Assembly: GCA_021819525.1 (NCBI GenBank)
Contig: JAKAQW010000005.1
Coordinates: 1 to 49,935, forward strand
Direction: 5' to 3'
Origin: Actinomycetes bacterium
GTDB lineage: Bacteria > Actinomycetota > Acidimicrobiia > Acidimicrobiales > UBA8190
DNA: 49,935 bases
Shown here: piece by piece, positions 31,983-43,078 of the stretch
Layout of the letters: every line of letters starts with the position of its first letter
Numbering within the stretch: position 1 is the stretch's first letter
Notes under the pieces: generated by a model
The model's input: only the letters and a program-made list of their open reading frames with translations
Database searches by the model: none
What the model was told of the DNA's origin: nothing
Program-made: the position numbers and the translations under genes

Positions 31983-33746
31983 TCAGGCTGACGATCGGTA
32001 GGTCTCCTCGACGATGCGGTCCTCGATCAACGTGCTGCCGGCAAGCTCGGCGCCGACGACCCCTCGACGCAGCACCAGGACCCGGTCGCAGAGCTGCTCG
32101 AGCTGGCTGGCGTCAGTGGTGGCGCAGACCACCGCCGTACCCGAGCGCGCCACGTCTCGGAGCTTCCCGATGATGTCGGCCCGGGCACCGACGTCGACGC
32201 CCTGGGTGGGCTCCACCAAGGCCAGCACACGAGGTCGCTGCGCCATAGCTTTGGCGATGACGACCTTCTGCTGGTTGCCCCCGCTCAGGCTGCGCAGATC
32301 CGCGTCGGGAACCGGGGGCTGCACGCCGTACTCCAGCAGCAGCTGGCGTACTTCGCGGCGGAGCTGGCGGTGACGGATCCGGTCCAGGTGACCACGATGG
32401 CGGTCCATGATTGCCAACGAGATGTTCTCGGCAACGGTCAGGGAGACCGCGGCACCTTGGCGCTGACGGTCGTGAGGGACGAACGCGATGCCGGCGCGCC
32501 GGGCCAGCACCGGCGACATGTTCGACAGGGACATGCGACGACCGTCGAGAACAAGCGTACCTGCCTCTGCGTGAGCTGCGCCCCCGAGCACGTTGCACGC
32601 CTGGTCGTGCCCTGAACCGACAAGGCCGGTGATCCCGAGCACCTCGCCGCGGCGAACGGAGAAGCTCAGCTCCCCGATCTCCTTGCTACGGAGGCCGTGC
32701 ACCTCGAGGACCTGCGAATCTTCCACACCGCTGTGACCCGACCCTCCGCCTGTGGGGGAAACGAGCTCGAGCTTGCGCCCGATGATGAGCTCTACGAGCT
32801 GCTCCTCGTCCATCCCCGCCGTCGGGCGATCGGCGACAACTCGGCCATCGCGCAGTACGGTCACATCATCTGCCCAATCCAATACCTCTTCAGGGAAGTG
32901 CGAGACGAACAGGACGCCGTGACCCAAGCCGACCACCTCCTGGACCACTGCCCGGAGCTGTGCCCGAGCGGCGAACGGCAGGAAAGCGGTCGCTTCGTCG
33001 AGCACCAGCACCCCCACACCCGAAGTCTGCGCCGCCGAACCGGCGCTACCACCGTCGTCTGGTCGGCCATCACTACGACCCATCCCGTCAGTGCCGGCAC
33101 CAGCTACGTGAGCACTCACGCTAGGGCTGCCGTAAGATGGGCTCGTCCGAGCCACTGCCGTCGTCCGCAGGCCCTCCGCGGCACGGACGATCACGACCAT
33201 GGCCTGCAAGGCCGCAGGGAGGTCTCCCAGACGCCGCCGGGGGTCCACGTCGACACCGAACGCGCCCAGGAGCGCAGCCGCTCGAGCATGCTCGTCGCGC
33301 CAGCGCAGCAAGTGCTGGCTCTCCGTGGAGAAGCGGTCTACATAGAGGTTCTCCGTCACCGATAGCTCGGGGATGACCCCGAGATCCTGGTGGACGAAGC
33401 GCAACCCCAATGTCCGGCTGCGGCCGCCACTGAGAGCCGTGGTCACCACCCGGCCTCCGACAACCACGGTGGACCCCGGGTCCGGCATGTGGTATCCAGA
33501 CAGCACTTTCACCACCGTGGACTTGCCAGACCCGTTCTGACCGACCAACCCGTGCACCCGACCCGGCATCACCTGGAACGACACGCGGTCCAGGGCCTGC
33601 GTGCTCCCGAAGGCCTTCGACACCTCCAGCAATTCCAGCACCGCTGCACCGCTGCGCGCACCGGATCCCAGCGAGCCGACGCGTCCTCGAATTGGAGGGG
33701 AAGAGCCCTCTGGCGCCTGAGTCGTCTCGTGTCGCCCAGTCACCAC
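31983..33746 (-). CDS. Sugar-type ABC transporter ATPase, tandem domains (RbsA/MglA-like)
   Basis: 587 aa. The first nucleotide-binding domain has Walker A GQNGSGKST, the Q-loop in FVHQDLGV and Walker B VLVLDEATA. Its signature is not LSGGQ, and about 50 low-complexity residues (Ser/Gly/Asp-rich) are inserted before Walker B. The second domain has the degenerate GLVGSGHDQ typical of this family and a good signature LSGGNQQKVVIAKAMAQ. GTG 33746 has GAGGGGAG upstream; the first ~40 residues are non-conserved. The 117 bp before the permease hold no gene. Confidence 0.88.
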   Translation of the reverse strand: MVTGRHETTQAPEGSSPPIRGRVGSLGSGARSGAAVLELLEVSKAFGSTQALDRVSFQVMPGRVHGLVGQNGSGKSTVVKVLSGYHMPDPGSTVVVGGRVVTTALSGGRSRTLGLRFVHQDLGVIPELSVTENLYVDRFSTESQHLLRWRDEHARAAALLGAFGVDVDPRRRLGDLPAALQAMVVIVRAAEGLRTTAVARTSPSYGSPSVSAHVAGAGTDGMGRSDGRPDDGGSAGSAAQTSGVGVLVLDEATAFLPFAARAQLRAVVQEVVGLGHGVLFVSHFPEEVLDWADDVTVLRDGRVVADRPTAGMDEEQLVELIIGRKLELVSPTGGGSGHSGVEDSQVLEVHGLRSKEIGELSFSVRRGEVLGITGLVGSGHDQACNVLGGAAHAEAGTLVLDGRRMSLSNMSPVLARRAGIAFVPHDRQRQGAAVSLTVAENISLAIMDRHRGHLDRIRHRQLRREVRQLLLEYGVQPPVPDADLRSLSGGNQQKVVIAKAMAQRPRVLALVEPTQGVDVGARADIIGKLRDVARSGTAVVCATTDASQLEQLCDRVLVLRRGVVGAELAGSTLIEDRIVEETYRSSA

Positions 33747-33774
33747 TCTGCACTCCCCTCGGCATCAGTCACGG

Positions 33775-34971
33775 TCAGCTGGACAGTTCCCACAGCTTCT
33801 CGTAGCCCTGCACGAAGCCGTTGCCGTACCCTTTGGACTGTTGAGGCGGGTTGCCTGCCGAGGCGATGTTCCTCTGGGTCCAGATCATGAGCGGCGTGTT
33901 CTCGTTGGCCACCGGCTTCAGCCCCGCCATGATCCGCATCTCCTGGTCCATGATGGCCCAGGCGATCCACTTGAGATCCTCACCGACGTCCATCACGACA
34001 CCGTCATGGCTCAACAGGTACTTGAGGACGAACGCCGTGCCGTCGTAGCTGACGATGTGCACCTTGCCAGTGTCGCCAGCCAGGCTGATGGCCGGGGTGA
34101 TGTACTGCGACTGGCTGTCGTAGACTGGCAGGATGTAGTTGATGTTGGGATCGGCTCGAAGCTCCGACTCGACCTGGGTCTGCGTCTCCGACGCCCAGTC
34201 CGACACCGGGATGTTGATGACCTTCACCGTGCACGAGGGGCAGTTCCGGTGGAAGGCGGTCACAGCCGCGCCAGCTTCCACTGGGCTCGACACGACGTCG
34301 TTGGACTCGATGACCAACGCATTGGCGTGGCCCCCGCTGTTCTGGATCGTCCAGTCGGCCATGATCGTCCCCGCCTCGGCGTACGGGACGTCGACCACGC
34401 CGGTCAACAGCGGATCCGATGCCTGCCCGATGCTGTACGCGTCAGAGGCCACGACCGGGATGTTCGCCGCCTTGGCTGCCTGCATCTGCGGCGTGAGCTG
34501 CTCGGGGTTGATGCCGGCGAGGAGGTCGATCAGGTTCGCGTGCTCGGAGACCGCCTGCTCCATGCCGGTGGTCCAGCTGGCAGGGTTCCCGTCGTTGGAG
34601 TAGTCGACGAACTTGATGCCGACCGTCTTCGCCACAGCCGCCATGTCGTTCTCGAGGATCTGGACGAACTGGTCCTGACTATCCACCGGGATGCTGAACA
34701 GGGTCTTCCCGGCGTCGAGCTTTCTGGCGTTGAAGGCTGGACCCGGCGGCACGAACGTCGGCAGCTTGCTGTACTGCGCTACCACCTTGGCCGCTGCGGC
34801 GATGCCCGACGACGTACCGCTCGACTTGGCGGCCGGTTTGGCTGCTGTGGAGGATGTGCTCGAGCTGCACGCGGCGAGCAGCACCGCCACAGGGACCACC
34901 GCCAGCAGCCCTCGAAGCAAGCGACGCCGCGGGCCGCGTGACCGGCCGATCAGTAGTCCCGGGTTCGACAT
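33775..34971 (-). CDS. Sugar/nucleoside-type ABC substrate-binding lipoprotein
   Basis: 398 aa. Basic N-terminus, hydrophobic core and lipobox LLAAC place the lipidated Cys at 35. A Ser/Thr/Ala-rich linker follows, then a two-lobed periplasmic-binding fold (LLAGINPEQLTPQMQAAKAA, IPVVASDAYSIG). It is first in the operon, delivering substrate to the permease and ATPase. ATG 34971 follows GGAGGAGG. Ligand unknown; genomic setting beside nucleoside genes makes a nucleoside, base or pentose plausible. Confidence 0.9.
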   Translation of the reverse strand: MSNPGLLIGRSRGPRRRLLRGLLAVVPVAVLLAACSSSTSSTAAKPAAKSSGTSSGIAAAAKVVAQYSKLPTFVPPGPAFNARKLDAGKTLFSIPVDSQDQFVQILENDMAAVAKTVGIKFVDYSNDGNPASWTTGMEQAVSEHANLIDLLAGINPEQLTPQMQAAKAANIPVVASDAYSIGQASDPLLTGVVDVPYAEAGTIMADWTIQNSGGHANALVIESNDVVSSPVEAGAAVTAFHRNCPSCTVKVINIPVSDWASETQTQVESELRADPNINYILPVYDSQSQYITPAISLAGDTGKVHIVSYDGTAFVLKYLLSHDGVVMDVGEDLKWIAWAIMDQEMRIMAGLKPVANENTPLMIWTQRNIASAGNPPQQSKGYGNGFVQGYEKLWELSS

Positions 34972-35934
34972 CCGGCCTCCTCCCATCCGCTGCCGTACGC
35001 AGCGATGCACCGTGTCGTGACAGTGTCCGGCCGGAGCCCGGGCGGTTCAAGGTGCAAAGTGTCTGCGATGGCGCAACGCCGCGCGCACGTTGTGTGGTCC
35101 GAGCGCGATCAGGGCACGCCGAACACGCCAGTTCACAGGCCAGAAACACCGCGGAAACACCGCGGAAACCCGTCGCGGACCATGCGGGGCGATGGTGACA
35201 CGCTCGCGCCGCCGAGCGCCGCGTCCACCCTGCTCGATGCTGGCGCCGGCTGGCGCTGGGTGGCGCTGGGTGGCGCAACCCGTCCATGCATCCGTCCGCG
35301 AACGAGGACCGCGCTCACCGGGCGTTCGGAGACGGCCCTGAAGTGCTCTCGGCGAAGCCTGCCCCGGTGCTCCAGCCAGTGTCCCCAGGCCAGGGTATCC
35401 ACGCCAGGATCCCCACCCGACGGCGGTGTCCCCAGCGCCGCCCGGTCGCCGCGTGCGGCACGCCGGGAAGCCTCGGGGCACGAGCGCCGCGCCAGGCGCG
35501 CCACGTCGCTCGATCCATCTGTACACCTTGTCTTTCAGAACGGCCCGTCTGCGACATGTTGACCATTTTCAGCGAGCCGACCCTACCGTACAATGGCTCG
35601 AACAAGAGCTTGGCGGCAGTGGAGCCGCAGGACGCCTACGATGCAGGTGTCTGGCTTTCCTGCATGGGCCAGGTGGCTCCACTTCCCCGGCGACACGATC
35701 GAGGAGCGCCGCCTTGGACGAGGGATGCCTGCGCAGTGAAGAAGCGAGGGCCGCGATGACAGGCAGCGTCGACAGCGGAGCGTACCCGCTGGGCGCGAGC
35801 TGTGCGGGCACTGCTCACCTCACGCGCCATCTCGGTGCCGGTCACGTATGGTTCCTTCCGGCAGCATACTCTGTGTCACCGCTTTTCTCGACAGCCCGTA
35901 CCACGCCGAGCACCCCAACAGCCCTGGAGGACCA
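34972..35934. other. Gap without firm genes (contains repeat copy B)
   Basis: 963 bp between divergent binding-protein genes. It holds short tandem repeats (AAACACCGCGG near 35145-35170; GGCTGGCGCTGGGTGGCGC near 35250), the 66-bp repeat copy B, and an AT-richer stretch (35510-35600) with TTGACC (35559-35564) and TACCGT/TACAAT boxes that may be a promoter. A 48-codon ORF (35593-35739) has no support. Promoters for both flanking operons should lie here. Confidence 0.5.
35436..35501 (+). repeat. 66-bp direct repeat, copy B
   Basis: Second copy of the repeat at 30726-30791, two mismatches, same orientation, 4.71 kb apart. It lies upstream of the ABC binding-protein gene, completing the bracketing of the operon. 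Confidence 0.8.
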
Positions 35935-37056
35935 ATGACCGACAGCCCCGCTCCACCGACGCCTGGGACCCAGTCTCGACGCTCGTTCCTCCGGAAAGCG
36001 AGCCTGCTCACCGTGGCGAGCGTCTCCGGGACGGCCCTGCTGCCGGAGATCCTGGCTGCATGTGGGTCCAGCGCCAGCTCGAGCACGGCGAAAGCCAAGC
36101 GCAGCGCCGTCGCGCCGTCGTCGATCGCCCTGCTCAGTCCGCAGAGCTCGGGTGGCGACCCTCCTGTGCTGGACATGATCGCCGCCATGGACGCGGCGGG
36201 CAAGCAGTACCACGCAAAGACCCGCTTCGTCTACGTGAGCGACCCGTCGTCCTACACCTCCACGCTCGACCTTCTGGCCGAGTCCTATGACGTGGTGGCC
36301 ACGGCCTTCCCCGAGATGGGACCACCGATCAAAGCAGCTGCCCAGGCGCACCCGAAGACCCGGTTCATCTGGATCTTCGGCACCCCGTTCACGCCGCCTC
36401 TCCCGAACGTCGTGACGGTCGGCTACAAATTCTACGAAGGGATGTACTTTGCGGGGATCCTCGCGGCGAGCATCTCCACTACGAACAAGATCGGGTACAT
36501 CGGCGGCGCGGCGTCTCCTGAGCTCAACTCGGACTACAACGCGTATGCTGCCGGGGCCAAGACCGTGACACCGGGCATATCGGTAGCCGGCGCCTTCGTC
36601 GGCTCGTTCACCGACCCGAACGGTGGTCAGCAGGTGGCCGACAGCATGTACGGCTCCGGCGTGGACGTGATCCAGACGGACGCTTCGGCCACAGACCTGG
36701 GGGTGCTCAAGTCTGCGGAGGCGCACAAGCTCTTCATGAGCTACGACTCCGATCCCACCGCGTACAAGCAGGCGCCGAGCCTGATCCTCGGCTCCGCCAT
36801 TCTCCAGTTCGGGACGTCGTTGGCACTCCAGCTCAAATCGGCGATGCAGCCGACGTGGTCGCTTGCAGGGCACTCCGTCGAGCAGGGCCTGAAGGAGAAG
36901 GTCACCGGGTACACGCCGAGCCCGGTGTTCGCTACGTCCGCGCCTGCGGCGGTGGCCAGCAAGTACACAGCGGGGCTGAAGAAGATGCAGACCGCACAGG
37001 CTGCTGTGGCGGCCGGCACCTTGACGGTCCCGTTGAACACCAGCGCTGTCCCCTGA
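35935..37056 (+). CDS. BMP-family nucleoside-binding lipoprotein (Tat-type signal)
   Basis: 373 aa. Twin-arginine motif SRRSFLRKASLL (Arg15-Arg16) and a lipobox ending in Cys43 (EILAAC) predict Tat export and lipid anchoring. The mature part is of the BMP/PnrA/Med family: TRFIWIFGTPFTPPLPNVVT, YKFYEGMYFAGILAASISTT with NKIGYIGG, and DVIQTDASATDLGVL. These bind purine and other nucleosides. ATG 35935 follows TGGAGG. It heads the nucleoside operon. Confidence 0.88.
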   Translation: MTDSPAPPTPGTQSRRSFLRKASLLTVASVSGTALLPEILAACGSSASSSTAKAKRSAVAPSSIALLSPQSSGGDPPVLDMIAAMDAAGKQYHAKTRFVYVSDPSSYTSTLDLLAESYDVVATAFPEMGPPIKAAAQAHPKTRFIWIFGTPFTPPLPNVVTVGYKFYEGMYFAGILAASISTTNKIGYIGGAASPELNSDYNAYAAGAKTVTPGISVAGAFVGSFTDPNGGQQVADSMYGSGVDVIQTDASATDLGVLKSAEAHKLFMSYDSDPTAYKQAPSLILGSAILQFGTSLALQLKSAMQPTWSLAGHSVEQGLKEKVTGYTPSPVFATSAPAAVASKYTAGLKKMQTAQAAVAAGTLTVPLNTSAVP

Positions 37057-37213
37057 TCGTACCGTTGTCCCCCAAGCACGGACCTGGCGATCTCCCCGGG
37101 CGGCGCCAGGTCGGGCGATCGCGGATGGTGCCCGGTCGACATGCGAGCGAGGCGTGGTGTCGCGATGCCGTGAGCCCGCCGGCGCGGCGGGGGAACCGTG
37201 AGGAGGTTGCCCG

Positions 37214-38979
<1,766 letters not shown>

Positions 38980-38983
<4 letters not shown>

Positions 38984-40146
38984 GCTGGCGCAACGGTCTG
39001 GGCAGCGCCGGTCGCAGCGGCGTGGCGCTACTGGTGGGCCTGGCCCTGGCGGCGATCACGTTCCAGGCCGGCGGGTTCTCCGCCGGCGGCACGGCCAGCG
39101 GCGTGGTGACCGGTGCCGTCACCGGATCGGGCTCGCTGGCGCTCACGCTCCGCTACGCCCTCCCCCTGGCGTTCATCGCCATCGGGGTGGTCGTGAGCTT
39201 CCGGGGCGGGTTCTTCAACGCCGGGGCGCAGGGGCAATTCTACGCCGGGGGGATCGTCTCGCTCTACGTCGGCCTCACCCTGCCCACCTCGCTCGGGGGG
39301 CCGATCGTCGCCTTCCTGGCGGTCCTGGCCGGAGCGGTGGCGGGCATGGTCTGGTCGGTCGTCCCCGGGATGCTGCGCGTCTACTTCAACGTGAACGAGG
39401 TCATCGGCACCTTGATGTTCAGCTTCATCGCCGAGTACCTGGTCACCTACATCGCGGTCGGCCCCCTCAAGTCCAGCGCCGGTGCCGGGCAGGTGGCGGT
39501 CACGAGCTCGGTCCCAGCCGCCGTCCGGGTGACCCCGGCTTCCGGGATCAGCGCCGGCGTGGTTCTCGGGGTCCTCCTCGTAGGTGCCGCTGTCTGGTGG
39601 CTCTTGCGCCGCACCCGCTTCGGGTTCGAGATTGCCCTGATCGGCCGGAACCCGATCATGGCCGAGGTCCAGGGCGTCGAGACCCGCCAGATCGGCCTGG
39701 CGACGTTCGCCGTCACCGGCTTCACCGCCGGCCTCGGCGGCGCCATCGAGATCCTGGGTCCGCTCGGGAGCATCTCGAGCGGGTACGACCCCAACATCGG
39801 CCTCACCGCCATCCTCGTCGCACTGGTCGGCGTGCTCGCCGTCGGGGGCGTGCTGGTCGCCGCGCTGGTCTTCGGCGGGCTGACGGCGGCCAGTTTGTAC
39901 CTGCCCATCGCCACCGGCCTGCCGAGCACCTCGCTCGTCTTCCTCACAGGTCTCGTGTCCTTCGTCGTCACGGCCAAGGTGGGCTGGGGTCGCTGGCCAC
40001 ACGGCCTCCTGCGGCGCGCGCGAGGCGGTCCGGACCGCCACCGCGACGATGAGCTGCCGGTCCCCGGCGGGACGCGACCAGCCGGGGAGGAACCGCCACC
40101 TCCTGCCCCTGCCACCAGCCCCGGACCAGTGGAGACATCGGTATGA
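38980..40146 (+). CDS. Nucleoside ABC transporter permease 1
   Basis: 388 aa, BPD_transp_2 family with about 8-9 spans. GVVVSFRGGFFNAGAQGQFY and VNEVIGTLMFSFIAEYLVTY are hallmarks of BMP-associated permeases (NupB/YufP type). The tail after the last span (from GRWPHG) is ~60 hydrophilic Pro/Gly/Arg-rich residues, probably cytoplasmic. GTG 38980 overlaps the ATPase stop; the next permease ATG overlaps this stop. Confidence 0.9.
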
Positions 40147-41063
40147 ACGAGGTCTATACGTTCGTCAACAGCGTGCTCCTGGGCACGACGCCGATCCTGT
40201 GGGCGGCGCTCGGGTGCCTGTTCGCCCACCGGGCCGGCATCTACCAGCTCGGCCTGGAGGGCCTGATGCTGATCGGGGCGTTCGCGTCGATCGGCGGTGC
40301 CGTCGCGTTCGGCTCGGCGTGGACCGGGATCCTCCTCGCCATGGCGGTCTGCGTGCTCGTGTCCGTCGTCTTCTGGTTCGTGGTGGTGATCTTGAAGGCG
40401 AACGCCATCATCGCCGGGCTCGGCCTGGTCGGTATCGGCGTCGGCGGCACCAGCTTCCTCCAGGGCGCCATCTTCCACACCTCAGGCGCGGTCAGCGCCC
40501 GCGCCATCGTCGGCACGCCCGTCTCGGGCACCGCGACGGGCCCGCTGTCCGTGCTGAGCTCGCTCTCCCTCCTCGTCTACCTGCTCCCCGTGGCCGCCTT
40601 CGTCGTGTGGGTGGTGGCCCGCCGGACGAATTTCGGTCTTCGGGTGTCGGCGTCCGGGCAGTACCCTTTCGCCGCGAAGGCAGCCGGCGTCCGCGTGCGC
40701 CTGGTCCAGCTCGGTGCACTGTGCATCACCGGGGCCATGTGCGCGGTGGGAGGGAGCCAGCTGTCGGTCGGCTCCCTCCACGCCTTCTCGTACGACATGA
40801 CCTCGGGAGTCGGCTACGTGGCGTTCACCGCGGTGCTCTTCGGCCGGGAGGCGCCGTGGGGCGTGGTGCTCGCCTCGTTCATCTTCGGGATCGCCACCGC
40901 TTTGGGGATCTTCAGCCAGATCCATGCCATCTTCGGCCTGCCCCTCGAGTTCATCCAGATGATGCCGTACATCGTGACCGTGCTCGCGCTGTGGTTCGCC
41001 GGATGGCGATGGCCCCAGGCCGGGAGCGCTGCCGAAGGAGCGTTCGCGGAGCTGCGAGGGTGA
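40143..41063 (+). CDS. Nucleoside ABC transporter permease 2
   Basis: 306 aa. FVNSVLLGTTPILWAALGCL, FAHRAGIYQLGLEGLMLIGA and LGLVGIGVGGTSFLQGAIF are typical of the NupC/YufQ-type second permease of BMP transporters. Its short cytoplasmic coupling region contains AAKAAGVRV. ATG start overlaps the previous stop. Followed without a gap by psuG, so import and nucleoside processing are one transcription unit. Confidence 0.9.
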   Translation: MNEVYTFVNSVLLGTTPILWAALGCLFAHRAGIYQLGLEGLMLIGAFASIGGAVAFGSAWTGILLAMAVCVLVSVVFWFVVVILKANAIIAGLGLVGIGVGGTSFLQGAIFHTSGAVSARAIVGTPVSGTATGPLSVLSSLSLLVYLLPVAAFVVWVVARRTNFGLRVSASGQYPFAAKAAGVRVRLVQLGALCITGAMCAVGGSQLSVGSLHAFSYDMTSGVGYVAFTAVLFGREAPWGVVLASFIFGIATALGIFSQIHAIFGLPLEFIQMMPYIVTVLALWFAGWRWPQAGSAAEGAFAELRG

Positions 41064-42136
41064 TCCCGCCCGAGGCCACCCAGGAGGGTCAGCAGCCGCG
41101 GGGTTTGCCAAGCGGGGCGCGCGCGCCGTCGCGGAAGGGGTCGAGGGTGGCCGTCGCCCCGGCGGTGCAGGCCGCCCTCTCAGATGGCCTCCCCGTGGTC
41201 GCGCTCGAGTCGACCATCATCTCCCACGGGTTGCCGCGCCCACGCAACCTCGACGTCGCGATCGAGCTCGAACGGATCGTCCACGACGGGGGGGCTCGCC
41301 CGGCGACCATCGCCGTCCTCGACGGCGTCGTCCGCGTGGGCTTGGACGAGAGCGAGCTCGAGCGGGTGGCTTCGCAGACCACGATGCGCAAGCTCGGCTT
41401 TCGCGACCTCTCACTGGCGCTGGCGACCGGGGCGAGCGGGGGGACCACGGTCTCGGCTGTCAGCTTCGTCGCCGCGCGCGTCGGGATCCAAGTCTTCGCC
41501 ACCGGTGGGCTGGGCGGAGTCCACCGAGGCTGGGCAGAGTCGTGGGACGAGTCCGCCGACCTGGCGATGCTCAGCCGCACCCGCCTGACCGTCGTCTCCT
41601 CTGGCGTGAAGTCCATCCTCGACATCCCGGCCACCTTGCAGCGGCTGGAGACGCTGAACGTCACCGTCGTCGGGTACCGGACCACGATGTTCCCCGGCTT
41701 CTACGTCGCCAGCTCCGGGTGTCCCGTGGACTGGACGGTCGAGTCACCGCACGAGATCGCCGAGGTGATGGCGTGCCGAGAGGCGCTCGGAGGTCCGGAC
41801 ACGGCGCTGGTCGTGGCGAACCCGGTCTCCGAGGACCACCAGCTCGACCCCGAGCTCCACGACGTCGCGCTCGCCGAAGCGCTGGCGGCAGCCGAGGACC
41901 AGGGGGTGAGCGGGCAGGGCCTCACCCCCTTCCTCCTCGACTTCATGGCACGCCGGACGGGAGGGGCGTCGATCGAGGCGAACCTCGCGGCGGTCCGCGG
42001 GAACGTCGCGCTGGGCGCTGCCATCGCCGTCGCGTGCGCCAGCCGCGACACCGGCGCCGCTGGCGACGCCGGTGCTGGCGACCCCGGTGCTGGCCCTCGT
42101 GACGGCCAGCGTGCCGCCGCGCGCGGGGGTGCCTGA
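41060..42136 (+). CDS. psuG: Pseudouridine-5'-phosphate glycosidase
   Basis: 358 aa. Reversibly splits pseudouridine 5'-phosphate into uracil and ribose 5-phosphate, breaking a C-C glycosidic bond. Family motifs: VVALESTIISHGLPRPRNLD near the N-terminus with the essential Glu, GASGGTTVSA, the long VFATGGLGGVHRG, SSGVKSILDIP, and the lysine-containing substrate region before RTTMFPGFY. GTG 41060 overlaps the permease stop. The first ~35 residues and the Ala/Gly-rich C-terminal ~30 are extra. The partner kinase may be the PfkB protein two genes downstream. Confidence 0.93.
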   Translation: MIPPEATQEGQQPRGLPSGARAPSRKGSRVAVAPAVQAALSDGLPVVALESTIISHGLPRPRNLDVAIELERIVHDGGARPATIAVLDGVVRVGLDESELERVASQTTMRKLGFRDLSLALATGASGGTTVSAVSFVAARVGIQVFATGGLGGVHRGWAESWDESADLAMLSRTRLTVVSSGVKSILDIPATLQRLETLNVTVVGYRTTMFPGFYVASSGCPVDWTVESPHEIAEVMACREALGGPDTALVVANPVSEDHQLDPELHDVALAEALAAAEDQGVSGQGLTPFLLDFMARRTGGASIEANLAAVRGNVALGAAIAVACASRDTGAAGDAGAGDPGAGPRDGQRAAARGGA

Positions 42137-42142
42137 GGAGCC

Positions 42143-43078
42143 GTGACCGACCCCCGTCGCATCGTCCTCGACTGTGATCCGGGGCACGACGACGCGCTCG
42201 CCCTGATGCTGGCGGCCGGGGACCCCCGGATCGACCTGGTGGGGGTCACGACGGTCGCCGGAAACCAGACGGTCGAGAAGACCACCCGCAACGCCTGCGC
42301 CGTCGCCACGGTCGCCGGGCTCTTCGCGGTGCCTATCGTGCGTGGTGCGGACCGCCCCCTTCTCCGCCCGCTGCGCACCGCTGCAGAGATCCACGGGGAG
42401 AGCGGCCTCGACGGCCCGCCGCCGGTGGTCCCGACCGTCCGCACCCGGCCCGGTCACGCCTGCGACTTCCTCATCGAAGCGGTGACGGCGTCGCCAGGCG
42501 AGGTGACGATCGTGGCGACCGGACCGCTCACGAACGTCGCGCTCGCGCTCATGAAGGAGCCGGCACTTGCCGAGGCGGCGCGCGAGATCGTGATCATGGG
42601 CGGCGCCTACGGCCGGGGGAACGTGACGCCGGCGGCCGAGTTCAACATCTCCGTCGACCCAGAAGCAGCAGCCGTCGTCTTCGACGCCCCGTGGCGAGTC
42701 ACCATGATGGGCCTCGACGTCACCCACCAGGCCGCGTGCTCCGAGGAGGCCCAGGCGCGGATCTCGGCCATCGGAACGCCGCTCGGCGTCTTCGCCGGCC
42801 AGCTCCTCGAGTTCTTCCGGAGCACCTACCGCCGTGAGCAAGCGATGGGCGACCCGCCCGTCCACGACCCCTGCGCGGTCGCTTACGTCGCCGATCCCAC
42901 GCTGTTCGAGACGCGGGCGGCACACGTGGTCATCGAGACGCGCGGCACCTACACCAGCGGGATGACGGTCACGGCTTTCGTCGCATCCGGCGAGGGCAGC
43001 CGCCACGACGTCGGGATCTCGGTGCGCCGTGACGCCCTGTTCGACGCGCTCACCGCGGCGATCGCGGCCCTCGGTTGA
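42143..43078 (+). CDS. Nucleoside hydrolase (inosine-uridine preferring family)
   Basis: 311 aa. Hydrolyses N-glycosidic bonds of ribonucleosides to base and ribose. The Ca2+ site motif DCDPGHDDALALMLA is at the N-terminus; IVIMGGAYGRGNVTPAAEFN carries the ribose-binding Glu/Asn, and VHDPCAVAYVADP the final Asp/His. GTG 42143 has GAGGAG six nt upstream. Specificity (pyrimidine versus purine) cannot be told. Its product ribose could be phosphorylated by the nearby ribokinase. Confidence 0.92.
   Translation: MTDPRRIVLDCDPGHDDALALMLAAGDPRIDLVGVTTVAGNQTVEKTTRNACAVATVAGLFAVPIVRGADRPLLRPLRTAAEIHGESGLDGPPPVVPTVRTRPGHACDFLIEAVTASPGEVTIVATGPLTNVALALMKEPALAEAAREIVIMGGAYGRGNVTPAAEFNISVDPEAAAVVFDAPWRVTMMGLDVTHQAACSEEAQARISAIGTPLGVFAGQLLEFFRSTYRREQAMGDPPVHDPCAVAYVADPTLFETRAAHVVIETRGTYTSGMTVTAFVASGEGSRHDVGISVRRDALFDALTAAIAALG

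Noticed and set aside
35593-35739. 48-codon ORF with TACAAT directly upstream
   Set aside because: The box touches the start codon, no ribosome-binding site, no recognisable protein.
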